64,000 nt of DNA, taken from Ooceraea biroi. Taxonomy: Eukaryota > Arthropoda > Insecta > Hymenoptera > Formicidae. The notes beneath the pieces were generated by a model that worked only from the letters and a program-made list of their open reading frames with translations, made no database searches and was not told where the DNA came from. The translations under genes were made by a program, and so were the position numbers. This document shows positions 13,503-22,956 of the stretch, piece after piece; position 1 is the stretch's first letter, and every line of letters starts with the position of its first letter. The stretch is taken from the NCBI RefSeq assembly GCF_003672135.1, contig NC_039510.1:4464001-4528000 (forward strand), read 5' to 3'.

Positions 13503-13560
13503 TGAACGAACGAACGAACGGACGGACGAACGACCAGACGGACGGACAGACGGACGAACA
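13503..13560. repeat. Tetranucleotide (GAAC/GGAC) microsatellite
   Basis: About 58 bp consist of imperfect GAAC, GGAC and GACA units in tandem, giving Arg/Thr/Asp-rich translations in all frames. It is a degenerate simple repeat, not coding sequence. Confidence 0.85.
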
Positions 13561-14403
13561 GTGCGGCCGGCGCGAAGCGACTGCAACCCCGCGGCGATAA
13601 CCCGTCCCCTTTCCATTTTTTATGACACCCGAACCCGGCGACGCGCGGGAACGCGAGGGGTCGACGGGGGTTGAACCGCGGTGTCGACCTCTCGGGGGCG
13701 AACGAGGCGCGCGCGCCCGAGAGGTCGCTGGTATTTCCAATTTCACAGAGCGTGGGTTAACGAGGCCCACGAGGGGCGGAGAGAAGTTAGGGCAACCACC
13801 CTCCGTAACTTCCCTCGCTCCCTCCGACGCCTTCGTCGCCGCCAAAACTGACGCCGACGTCGGGTACCGCCACAGCGCGCACCCCCTTTAAACGCGGCTA
13901 CCTCACCGCGCACCCCGCACGACGTTCCATGAGGTTCCGGCACATTACCTTCGCTGATTACCGGGCCCACCCCGCGGAGTATGTCACCCAGTCGCCCACG
14001 AGACACATACCTTCCGGTATAGGGCGACCCTTTCGCAGGTACGGCCAACCACCTCGTCTAACCGAGATAGGCATCGCTCACGAAAACGGAGACGAGAGCG
14101 AGCCTGCTGGATCCTCGAGAGAGGCTCGAGTGTTTGGCCGCTTATAGGCGTCGCGTCGCTTGATACGTCCGCACGGATCCGACGATGAAATTTGAGACGC
14201 GAGTAATATTCCACTTTACTGATACACGTTTTACATATCATGTGATAAAATATTATAATGCGATGAAATATAATAAATTCAAGGAAACACGAGGCAAAAC
14301 GTAATTAATTATATTAACGTAATTAATTATATAATTATATTATAAACGTAATTATGCAATTCTGTGGCAAGTGCTAATAATAATGTAATCGTGATGTTGG
14401 TTC

Positions 14404-14415
14404 TTGTGTCAGCAG
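14404..14415 (+). promoter_or_regulatory. Tandem NAGNAG splice acceptor of the kinesin exon
   Basis: The intron end reads ...TTGTGTCAGCAG, so two AG acceptors lie 3 bp apart (after 14412 and after 14415). Using the first keeps an extra AGG codon (Arg) in the Arg-Ala-Ala-Gln-Lys motif. Using the second drops that one residue and keeps the frame. The family motif as I recall it contains the Arg, which favours the first site. The two-isoform idea is an inference. Confidence 0.5.
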
Positions 14416-14605
14416 GGCAGCGCAGAAATTGAATCTGTCGTCGAGTCCGCATCGGAGACGACGCTCCGGCGACGAGAACATCGGACCTGACGAGCTGCCC
14501 ATTTTTCCCAATGGATACGCGGCGCTCCTTCTCAAGTCACCACCTCCGGCACCACCCGCCCTACTCAGGAGGATAGGCGTAAAGGAGCTCACGGGGGTCG
14601 GCAAG
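14413..14605 (+). CDS. KIF26: Internal exon of a KIF26-family kinesin (segment just before the motor domain)
   Basis: This 193-nt exon carries one base completing a split codon and then 64 full codons. It is bounded by a tandem AG acceptor and by AAG|GTAAGC, a strong donor, in phase 0. The translation begins RAAQKLNLSS, then a basic patch (HRRRRS), an acidic linker with GDENIGPDELP, a proline-rich SPPPAPPALLRR block, and ends ELTGVGK. KIF26 proteins, as I remember them, have ARAAQKLNLSS, then PPPAPP-LLR, then G-GKVKVM at the start of the motor domain, in this order and spacing. KIF26 members are atypical kinesins with poor or absent ATPase activity that act at microtubules in signalling and cell or axon guidance (fly CG14535, worm VAB-8). 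The next exon should start with Val-Lys-Val-Met; it is not visible here, so the following intron probably runs past much or all of the window. Only this one exon can be supported. Confidence 0.78.
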
Positions 14606-15527
14606 GTAAGCTATCGATATCGCTGCCTCGGGCCGCAGGCGACGAAGTTTCGCTCGTTCACTTCGGAAAATACCCGACCTATGAATTTATACCGGCCGAT
14701 CGTTCCCATCACGACCACGATGGAATCTATATAGACATACCACGTCTGGACGTTAACCTTGCGTCTTATAAAATTGCTTGAGAGGCTCACGAAATTTTAT
14801 AAGACACTTTTGATAACATGAGACCAGGACTCGATGCATGTAAAATAGACGCGACTTTAGAATCAAGTGCGTAAACCGCAAAAAAGTTTTTCTGGAAAAC
14901 TGACGCGACGTTATTTATCGATTTCCAGATCCATAAAAAGGAAACCTGAATGGAATTAATTATTTCTCCTGATGAACGGATAAAACAAATTCGCTTCCTT
15001 GCGATTGTAGAGGAGGCCACTTCCGTTCGAATTAATCAATCACGTGAACCTGACGCGAACGCGTTCTCGCATAGGTAACGGCGTCTGTTCTTCCTCGATA
15101 GGATTTCCGCGCAGTTTAATCGGGACAGAAGAACCCGCAGCGGGCCTCCGCCTAGCCGTCTGATCCGGAAGCACGGTCGACTTCCGTTCGTTTCGTTTGC
15201 GCGGCGCTTACCGTAAATCCGCGGCCGCCCAATTCCGCCACGGGGGTGGAAGAACGCGGGATATCCGTCTTACGTGCACGCCAACCTCTCGTATGCGGAT
15301 GAAAACAGCCGCGGCATGCACGAGCGACGCGTCTTTGGTACACGCGAGCGTGCACGCAACGCAGGAGCAGAAATGAACGTCGCGGATCCGTATGCGTGAA
15401 TGATGTTAATCAAGAATGCATTCTGATGTTTTCTTTTGCTTCTAGATGATTGCAATTCTTGATTTTGAACACGACTGATGATGGAGAAAACATTTTTTGC
15501 AAATAATTCGCAGGACGTATTTCATAA
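14606..15527. other. Start of the long intron after the kinesin exon
   Basis: It begins with the donor GTAAGC. No further exon was recognised. The sequence is of mixed composition, with a GC-rich stretch at about 15100-15380. TA at 15528-15529 is the target duplication of the mariner that follows. Confidence 0.65.
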
Positions 15528-15529
15528 TA

Positions 15530-16791
15530 TTGGGTTGGCCAAAAAGTAATTGCGTTTTTTTCCAATAGATGGACATACGTGTCTTGAAATGTAACTAACG
15601 TCATTCTAAACCGCAAATTCATTATGTAGGTTAACAACTCACAGTTCAAGCTTGTTTTAGAAAAAGAAAGTACACAGTTTCGTTAACAATTGTTTGTTTG
15701 CCGTCGATTTCAAAATGGAAAATCAAAAAGAACATTTTCCTCATATTTTGTTTTATTACTTCCGAAAAGGGAAAAACGCTGTGCAAGCTCATAAAAAGTT
15801 ATGTCATGTATATGGCGAAGATGCTTTAAAACTGCGGCAGTGTCAAAATTGGTTTACTAAATTTCGATCTGGAGATTTTAATGTGAAAGATGCACCACGC
15901 TCAGGAAGGCCAATCGAAATTGATGATGACAAAACAAAGGCACTGATCGATTCCAATCGGCGTTTAACGACACGAGAGATTGCTGAGAATCTTAACATAT
16001 CGAAATCGAATGTTGAAAACCATTTAAAACGACTTGGATACATTAGTAAACTCGATATTTCGGTACCACATGAGCTCAAAGAAATTCATCTCACTAAGCG
16101 TATTGACACCTGCGATTCTCTTTTGAAACGTATGATAACAGGCGACGAAAAATGGATCGTCTACAACAACGTCATACGAAAAAGATGGTGGAGCAAGCGT
16201 GATGAACCTGCTGAAAGCACTTGAAAAGCAGATATTCACCAAAGAAAGATTATGCTGTCAGTCTGGTGGACTTAAAGGTATTGTGTATTTTGAGCTGCTT
16301 GCAAGGAATCAAACCATTAATTCAGACGTATACTGTCGTCAACTGGATAAATTAAATGATGCCATCAAACAGAAACGTCGAGAATTGGTGAATCGCAAAG
16401 GTGTTGTTTCACCATGATAACGCTAGACCACGTACAAGTTTGGTCACTCGTGAAAAATTGTTGCAGCTTGGATGGGGTGTGTTACCATGATGTTACCACA
16501 TCCACCATATTCGCCAGACCTGGCACCATCAGATTACCATTTGTTTCGTTCTTTGCAAAACGCCTTGAATGGTAAAACCTTTACTGCTGATGAGGATATG
16601 AAATCGTTGTTGGAATTGTTTTTTGCTGAAAAAGATAAGAACTTTTTTGAGCGCGGAATCATGAAGTTGCCTGAAAAATGGCAAAAGATAATCAAACAAA
16701 ATGGACAATATATTGTTTAATAAAGTTTTTGTTTCCCATGAAAAATTTTATTTATATAAAAAAAAACGCAATTACTTTTTGGCCAACCCAA
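15530..16791 (+). mobile_element. mariner element, copy A (full length, dead)
   Basis: The 1262-bp element begins TTGGGTTGGCCAAAAAGT and ends with its exact reverse complement; the terminal repeats match over 32 bp. TA flanks both sides (15528-15529 and 16792-16793), the mariner target duplication. The length is near the usual 1.25-1.3 kb. The terminal repeat and transposase resemble Hymenoptera-associated mariners (mellifera/mori-type), which is from memory. It is about 99% identical to copy B at 20332-21596 and in the same orientation, with around a dozen substitutions and two small indels. The body is intact end to end, so the ends may still be mobilisable by a transposase from elsewhere. 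Confidence 0.95.
15715..16720 (+). pseudogene. mariner transposase, broken (copy A)
   Basis: The start is ATG at 15715. Residues about 7-54 form the first helix-turn-helix, residues 78-101 the second (TREIAENLNISKSNVENHLK), then VPHEL, then the first catalytic Asp in MITGDEKW (about residue 144). The second Asp lies in DNARPR and the third in PDLAPSDYHLF, so the D,D34D triad can still be seen across frames. Lesions: TGA at 16222-16224; about 2 bp missing near 16268 (tggtggact, where tggtgggactt is expected); 2 bp missing near 16409; and an 11-bp insertion at 16481-16498 with GTTACCA repeated. A stretch of about 9 residues usually found before MITGDEKW also appears to be missing. No functional transposase can be made. 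Confidence 0.93.
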
Positions 16792-16793
16792 TA

Positions 16794-18659
16794 TATTAAT
16801 TCAGCGGCTCGATGAGCACATATAAACGCGCATATCAAATTGCGTTGGCGCAATTATTGTGATCGGAATGAAACTCACGACCGATAACTTGATGCGAAAT
16901 CAACGCGATACGTATATCCACTCTCGCGTTTATCCACTGATTTCTCTAATTTAATAATCACGTTGCACACGATCGCGCGCGCGAGACCGCTCCTGGACGA
17001 CGCATTCGGATCCGCGGAAAGGCGTGCGTACGTACAAATCTTCGTGCGGCCGTGCGATTTGAAATGCAGATGAGCGTCTCGCGCCGCTATAAGCCGCCGG
17101 GATGCCTCCACTCCGGCGCGCCCCCGAGACTACAACAGCCCCTTCGTCGCTGTTTCCATTCTCCGTTCGCCGTTGGAGCCAGTCGGCAGAAGCGAGACGG
17201 AGAATTAGAACGGGAAGAGGGGTGCGGGCGTCGAATATCCGGTTTAAACTATCAAACTGGATATCCGCAACGGGAGCCCTCGGAAGCGGTCCCAAGTTCG
17301 CCAAACGCGCTCGAAACGTGAATCGAGATGGAGAAGGTAGAAATTGGGCGGAGCGGATCGGACTACTCGATAGATCTCTCGACTTTCCATGGCATTCGCA
17401 GACTCTATGTTGGTAGCATGATGCATATACATCTTCAGGATTTCTAGGCGATAAAAAAATAAACTATATTCCTCCTGCAAAACTCGCCATTTACAAAAGT
17501 CGCGGAAATCTTAAGAAAATTCCTCTTTCTGGCGAGTCCCGGAAGTGACATCGCGTATATTGTCATAGCATTTGTTGTAGAAGCTACGAAAAATTAGCTC
17601 TTTAAAAATCTTTCGATTGCATATATTCGTTGATTCGCACGATTGTCGATCTTACTGCATTACGACAAGTCATAAATTGTTTAAATGTGCACCGCGCGCG
17701 AGTGGTGTTGGGTCAAGTTCGCGTGGCAGGTCGGGGCGTTAGATTTGATCAGTGTGTTGATGAAGATGAAGTCGGACGAAACGAACCGAAGCTCCCCGTG
17801 TAATCTCCGGAGTGTACAGACGCGATATGCTTAAATATTTGCGCGCGGGATAACGATGAGGATCACGCGGCGACGACGGCGAGAATGATTTGGCCGGTCT
17901 GAACATAACCGTCCGTATCTCCTGGCGCGACGAGTGCAAGCGCGCGCGCGGAAAAGAGGACGCGATATGATGAAGAGCAAATTTCCCCGTGGTGCTTAAT
18001 TATGATCGAGTTATACGGGACGTCCGGTAATGTCCGCGTCAAACTCCAGCAGCGTCTTTATAAACTTGGAATCTATCCTGACGAAGTGCTGGTGCGAAAC
18101 ATAATTAAGGGCATATTTTATTCAAAACTTGAGAGAACTCTTTTTATTTCGATTGACTCGCTTATGAATCATACGTTTTTGTATTTCGTAGGATACGTCG
18201 CTGATAATAAATATATCGATATTAATTTCATATTGATATAAATCGTACTAAGTTGATATTATTATATAAATATTAGATTGTAACATATATTCCTTATTAA
18301 AAACACTAAAGAAACGGAACGAATATATTTTACAACCCAATAGAAAGCCACGAGGTCGCTCAGACTCTTTCTTTATTCTCCTTCTTCCAATTACGAGCAA
18401 GTCACAAGGTTCATTCGCAAAGTAAAAATTCAGAGATCGCTCGATATTTTACGAGATCGCCGTGCGACGTTTCCGAACTTCGACGACGACGTATGTCTGA
18501 TTTTCTTGCGGCCGGGGTGACGGTTCAGGAAGAGGATCCTGAGGGAGCTTAACGTGGTCGGGTCTCAGGAATTCTGACGAAGCGTGGGGCACAGTATAGT
18601 ATTACATGAAAGGGATGCTCGTTACGTTTTGAGACGCGCATCCCCAGCGGGATAAAAGC

Positions 18660-18705
<46 letters not shown>

Positions 18706-20329
18706 CCAGCAGACCGGGGAATTGTTTTTCGAATTAATTTGTCAGAAATAACGGCTTATTGTTTACCGACGGGCGGAGCTAATTAAAGTGGAGGAACGGG
18801 GACCGCGACTGCGGAAGGATGCGGAAGGTTAAAGCGCCGTTCCTCCGCGGCGGACCAGCCATATTGTTACGCGACGAAGTTCGTCCTGGCGAACTAAGTC
18901 GTCCGCTTTTCCATTCCTCTCGCTTACCTCCTCGCTTCCACGCGAGGCATTCTACCGCGAAGGAGATATCCTTCAGCGGAGAAAATAAAGTTTGCCCGCC
19001 AAACCGGTGAAAGCGCTCGGCGCTAAGCGCGTTTGACTCGCATTAATTAACGGGCTTTCCCGCAATCCGCCGTCGACTCTTCGGATTTCGGTTTATTCAA
19101 GCTCTCGATTATCCGGCCGTTTCCACGGCAATTTCGTCACGGAAATTAAGAGGAACTCCGCGTACTCTGGGCAGCGAGTTCGCGCGCGAGTCAGACTGAA
19201 CTTTACGCGATGACTAGACAATACAGCTTTTAATGCGTTTCACTGATCACAAATTTTCGATCTGTTCAACTTTATTCGAAATTTGGTTCGATAGCTTTTC
19301 TGACATTTTACAATCTTATTTCTATTGTACAACGTATAATTAACATTATGCTATTTGCTTCTTATGCTATTGCTCTTGGCGCTCGACGAGAAACTTCTCG
19401 AAGATCACCAAAGCCTTCCGGACATCGTCAGCTGCAACACTGGATGCTCGGCACAGGCACAAACTCGCAGTTTCTTCGCGCGCGTGTACGTGCCATCCTC
19501 ACAAATAGATTCCAACTTACCGTCGGTAATTACTGCTTTCCCGACAAACGTGTGCATGAGAACCCGCGTCTCGCGAGGCGGTCTGTCCGGATATCTAGTG
19601 TCCTCCAACCGGGACCGGAGAAAGAGGGAGAGAGAGAGAGACAAGAAGGGCTAAAGCCGTCCGTGCAAAATGGTGGCCGCGCGAGCGGGTGCTTTATCCC
19701 GGTTTCGCGCTCGTTTAGAAGACGAGTCGTCTGCTACAGTCGACCGCTCGCTTGCTCGCCCGCTCGGTTGGTCCTTAAGCTAGGCCGCGTTTGAGCGCCG
19801 GCGTTTTGCCGGAACGTCAGAGAGACTTTAGAGAGCCACCACAATCCCGTCTCCCCCTTTCCTTTCCCGCGTCTCCGTCGCCGTTTCTGTTTCTGGCGGT
19901 ACTTTCGGCCGGCTCTGTCCGGCTTCCAATTTGGAGAGCCCGGACTATCGCGGCGTGTCATTTCAACCGGAGACGCGACAAAGCTACAATATTATACTGA
20001 TAGCGAACTCGGGTACATCGCAGTACACACGCGAATAGAGTTGTCTCGATCGCGAGATAGCCACTGCGATCACGGGTGATGAACTTCAGTGGCAGAAACG
20101 TTCTTGGTTGGTGCTCGGTGCGGCTAGCCGAGATAACCGGGATTAGGTTTTCCTTCAGATCGCTCGGAAGATGTATTTCATTTCCGCCCACTGCAGCGTA
20201 TTATTCCTCCAGCTCGATTCCATATATCCAAGCACGGCCTTTCTCATCTTCAACATATTGGTCTCCGCCCTTGCAAGTTGATTTAAAAATTGCTCTGTGA
20301 TTTATACACCAGAAACAATCTTTCTAAAG
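16794..20329. other. Stretch between the two mariner copies; no gene recognised
   Basis: No exon is supported. It holds a GAC microsatellite (18667-18703) and AT-rich DNA at about 18100-18330. GC-rich parts at 16980-17320 and 19350-19960 have overlapping chance frames on both strands. A frame after a pyrimidine-ended CAG at about 20155 stays open for some 45 codons but matches nothing I know. Confidence 0.6.
18667..18703. repeat. (GAC)12 microsatellite
   Basis: There are about twelve uninterrupted GAC units. Long pure runs like this are usually length-variable between individuals. There is no coding context. Confidence 0.95.
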
Positions 20330-20331
20330 TA

Positions 20332-21596
20332 TTGGGTTGGCCAAAAAGTAATTGCGTTTTTTTCCAATAGATGGACATACGTGTCTTGAAATGTAACTAA
20401 CGTCATTCTAAACCGCAAATTCATTATGTAGGTTAACAACTCACAGTTCAAGCTTGTTTTAGAAAAAGAAAGTACACAGTTTCGTTAACAATTGTTTGTT
20501 TGCCGTCGATTTCAAAATGGAAAATCAAAAAGAACATTTTCGTCATATTTTGTTTTATTACTTCCGAAAAGGGAAAAACGCTGTGCAAGCTCATAAAAAG
20601 TTATGTCATGTATATGACGAAGATGCTTTAAAACTGCGGCAGTGTCAAAATTGGTTTACTAAATTTCGATCTGGAGATTTTAATGTGAAAGATGCACCAC
20701 GCTCAGGAAGGCCAATCGAAATTGATGATGACAAAACAAAGGCACTGATCGATTCGAATCGGCGTTTAACGACACGAGAGATTGCTGAGAATCTTAACAT
20801 ATCGAAATCGAATGTTGAAAACCATTTAAAACGACTTGGATACATTAGTAAGCTCGATATTTCGGTACCACATGAGCTCAAAGAAATTCATCTCACTAAG
20901 CGTATTGACATCTGCGATTCTCTTTTGAAACGCATGATAACAGGCGACGAAAAATGGATCGTCTACAACAACGTCATACGAAAAAGATGGTGGAGCAAGC
21001 GTGATGAACCTGCTGAAAGCACTTGAAAAGCAGATATTCACCAAAGAAATATTATGCTGTCAGTCTGATGGGACTTAAAGGTATTGTGTATTTTGAGCTG
21101 CTTGCAAGGAATCAAACCATTAATTCAGACGTATACTGTCGTCAACTGGATAAATTAAATGATGCCATCAAACAGAAACGTCGAGAATTGGTGAATCGCA
21201 AAGGTGTTGTGTTTCACCATGATAACGCTAGACCACGTACAAGTTTGGTCACTCGTGAAAAATTGTTGCAGCTTGGATGGGATGTGTTACCATGATGTTA
21301 CCACATCCACCATATTCGCCAGACCTGGCACCATCAGATTACCATTTGTTTCGTTCTTTGCAAAACGCCTTGAATGGTAAAACCTTTACTGCTGATGAGG
21401 ATATCAAATCGTTGTTGGAATTGTTTTTTGCTGAAAAAGATAAGAACTTTTTTGAGCGCTGAATCATGAAGTTGCCTGAAAAATGGCAAAAGATAATCAA
21501 ACAAAATGGACAATATATTGTTTAATAAAGTTTTTGTTTCCCATGAAAAATTTTATTTATATAAAAAAAAACGCAATTACTTTTTGGCCAACCCAA
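20332..21596 (+). mobile_element. mariner element, copy B (full length, dead)
   Basis: This 1265-bp element has the same terminal repeats as copy A and TA on both sides (20330-20331 and 21597-21598). It is about 99% identical to copy A, in the same orientation, and starts about 4.8 kb downstream of it. It shares the main lesions of copy A (early TGA, missing base near the WWD motif, 11-bp insertion with repeated GTTACCA). The parent was therefore already disabled when the copies were made, or one was copied from the other. It keeps 2 bp (in gttgtgtttcac) that copy A has lost. Confidence 0.95.
20517..21525 (+). pseudogene. mariner transposase, broken (copy B)
   Basis: The start is ATG at 20517, and the domain layout is as in copy A. 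Breaks: TGA at 21024-21026 (shared); TGG to TGA at the conserved Trp-Trp-Asp motif near 21068; one base missing just after (shared region); the shared 11-bp insertion at 21286-21303; and a private TGA at 21460-21462 (Arg-Gly region, GCGCTGA here and GCGCGGA in copy A). The catalytic Asp codons in TGDEKW, HHDNARP and PSDYHLF remain readable in separate frames. Confidence 0.93.
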
Positions 21597-21598
21597 TA

Positions 21599-22847
21599 CA
21601 TTGCCGGGGCGAAAAGTAAAATGTAATTTTTTATGAAACTCCAAATATTTTTTAATCACGTATACTCAACTGTTCATAATTCCGCCAAAGTAGTCACGAT
21701 ACATGCGATAAGCCGTGAATAATAGTGACGCAGGAAAAATTATTGCATGTTTCCTGATGGTTCGTAAACGATCAGGATGCACGATTCGCTCTCGCCGATA
21801 ATGGCTATCGATGGAAACGAGCACCACGAGGATCAATTCCGCGCGGGCGCGCTCACGGCGAGCTTAATAAGCGACGTATTAGAAAATCTCTACGGAATCT
21901 CTTATTTCTATCATGACGCGGACGCACGCGAGGATCGATCGATCGCCGTTATTCGGACGTGCCTTGCCTGGAGGTACTGGCGCAAGGACATGCGCAATTT
22001 TGCCCGTGGAAGCTGCTGACCAGAACTCGTCGCGGTCAGCGGTTTGAACCTGCCGAGCTTTATTGAAATGTCCGGTCTTAGGCTCCCTCCTCGTCGCAGC
22101 CGCTTCGTTACGTGCAAGACGGAAGGGAACTCGGTCGCCTCGAACACCCTTCCTGACCCTAGAATGCCTAATGAGGACCTCTGATTTTACTCGGAGCCCC
22201 CAGAGCCGGACGTCGCAGCATCCCGGCCAATCGCGCGCGCCGCACTAAATACGGAGATCGAGTTCGGAATTCGTTATTGCGCGACGATGCTCCTTGTATT
22301 TGCAAATTTACGAGATGACTATGCTTTTCCGACGCAGATAAAAGGGACGAAATTAGAAATTAACCCTCGCGAACCCCCGATACGCCCCGAGTTGCTGAAA
22401 GGAAGCTCGGAAGTGTCGACGTCCCTACTTACTATACATGATTTCAAATATAACAGAAACTTCGAATTTATGTCGTACTAGAGAAATTCCTTAATATCTT
22501 GATGCGCCAATTTTATGTATTTGAATCATACTTTTTGACTAAAATTCGCTAAGAGCAGTAAACCGTGTCATCATTTTATCAGTAAAGAAATTCGCAGGGC
22601 AGAATCACGATCTTGCAGGAGTAGCAGATATCGTTTCTCACCCGGCGAGTTTGCACGTGGGATAGATCGCGCGGCGAGAAAATTAAGTCCTCCGCGCCAA
22701 GATTCATTACTCGCAGCGATATGAAAAGTTCCCTCTCCGTGGCGCGATCCGTGTCCACGCTAATTTCATTTCCCGCGCGCGTTACTCTAATACGCGGCGA
22801 TAACAAGGTTTCGCCGATAGGGTTATTTTAATAATGAATTAATCTAG
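21599..22847. other. No gene recognised
   Basis: The stretch is mixed, with an AT-rich part at 21600-21780 just outside mariner copy B. An 80-codon frame at 21777-22019 has no family resemblance and no convincing splice context. Confidence 0.6.
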
Positions 22848-22956
22848 GGGGGGCATTATATAGGCGCTAGAAAGGGGCGAGGCAAGAGTGTTTGCGGACA
22901 GTCCATGGGGACCACCGGACCACGTGGTCCACGTGGTACCCACAGGATAATTGGAG
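22848..22956 (+). CDS. Possible exon of a trypsin-like serine protease (activation-site segment)
   Basis: The frame is open from a possible acceptor (CTAG at 22847, weak pyrimidine tract) to a possible donor GTCAGT at 22957. It contains KSVCGQ, then a Gly/Pro/Arg/Thr linker (GTTGPRGPRGT), then HRIIGG. In S1A proteases a pro-domain Cys-Gly pair is followed by a linker and Arg|Ile-Ile/Val-Gly-Gly, where cleavage after Arg activates the enzyme. The spacing here (about 20 residues) fits. The intron would fall in the second Gly codon (phase 1). Against it: the donor and acceptor are not strong, and no exon with the His, Asp or Ser catalytic motifs (AAHC, GDSGGP) was found in the window. It could be chance or a relic. 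Confidence 0.3.
22921..22935. promoter_or_regulatory. Two CACGTG E-boxes 9 bp apart inside a palindrome
   Basis: CACGTG occurs at 22921-22926 and 22930-22935, and the first lies in the perfect 14-bp palindrome GGACCACGTGGTCC. Paired E-boxes bind bHLH dimers. Here they coincide with the GPRGPRG coding stretch of the possible protease exon, so the repetition may only reflect the repeated Gly-Pro-Arg codons. Confidence 0.25.

Larger units (their letters stand above)
257..14412. other. Long stretch without a recognisable gene (upstream intron or intergenic)
   Basis: No exon with a recognisable protein family was found. The DNA is GC- and CpG-rich at about 550-2760, 3700-5600 and 7900-8650, with AT-rich pockets at about 3400-3600, 11540-11800 and 14230-14360. 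Open frames of 100-260 codons occur on both strands (for example 7857-8642 minus over 8082-8549 plus, and 3700-4251 minus over 3695-4168 plus). They overlap head-on, are rich in Arg, Ser and Pro, and match no family I know, so I treat them as chance. Notable non-coding items are listed separately: palindromes at 1725-1748 and 9713-9730, G/C-run clusters at 4212-4239 and 8195-8218, and a tetranucleotide repeat at 13503-13560. Confidence 0.6.

Noticed and set aside
18934..19020. Minus-strand GAG|GTAAGC donor with an open, balanced frame before it
   Set aside because: There is no pyrimidine tract or acceptor at the other side and no family match.
20155..20300. TTCAG acceptor followed by an open frame containing SAHCS, which recalls the protease AAHC motif
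   Set aside because: One residue of the motif is missing, the flanking protease pattern is absent, it lies upstream of the possible activation-site exon, and other frames are open too.
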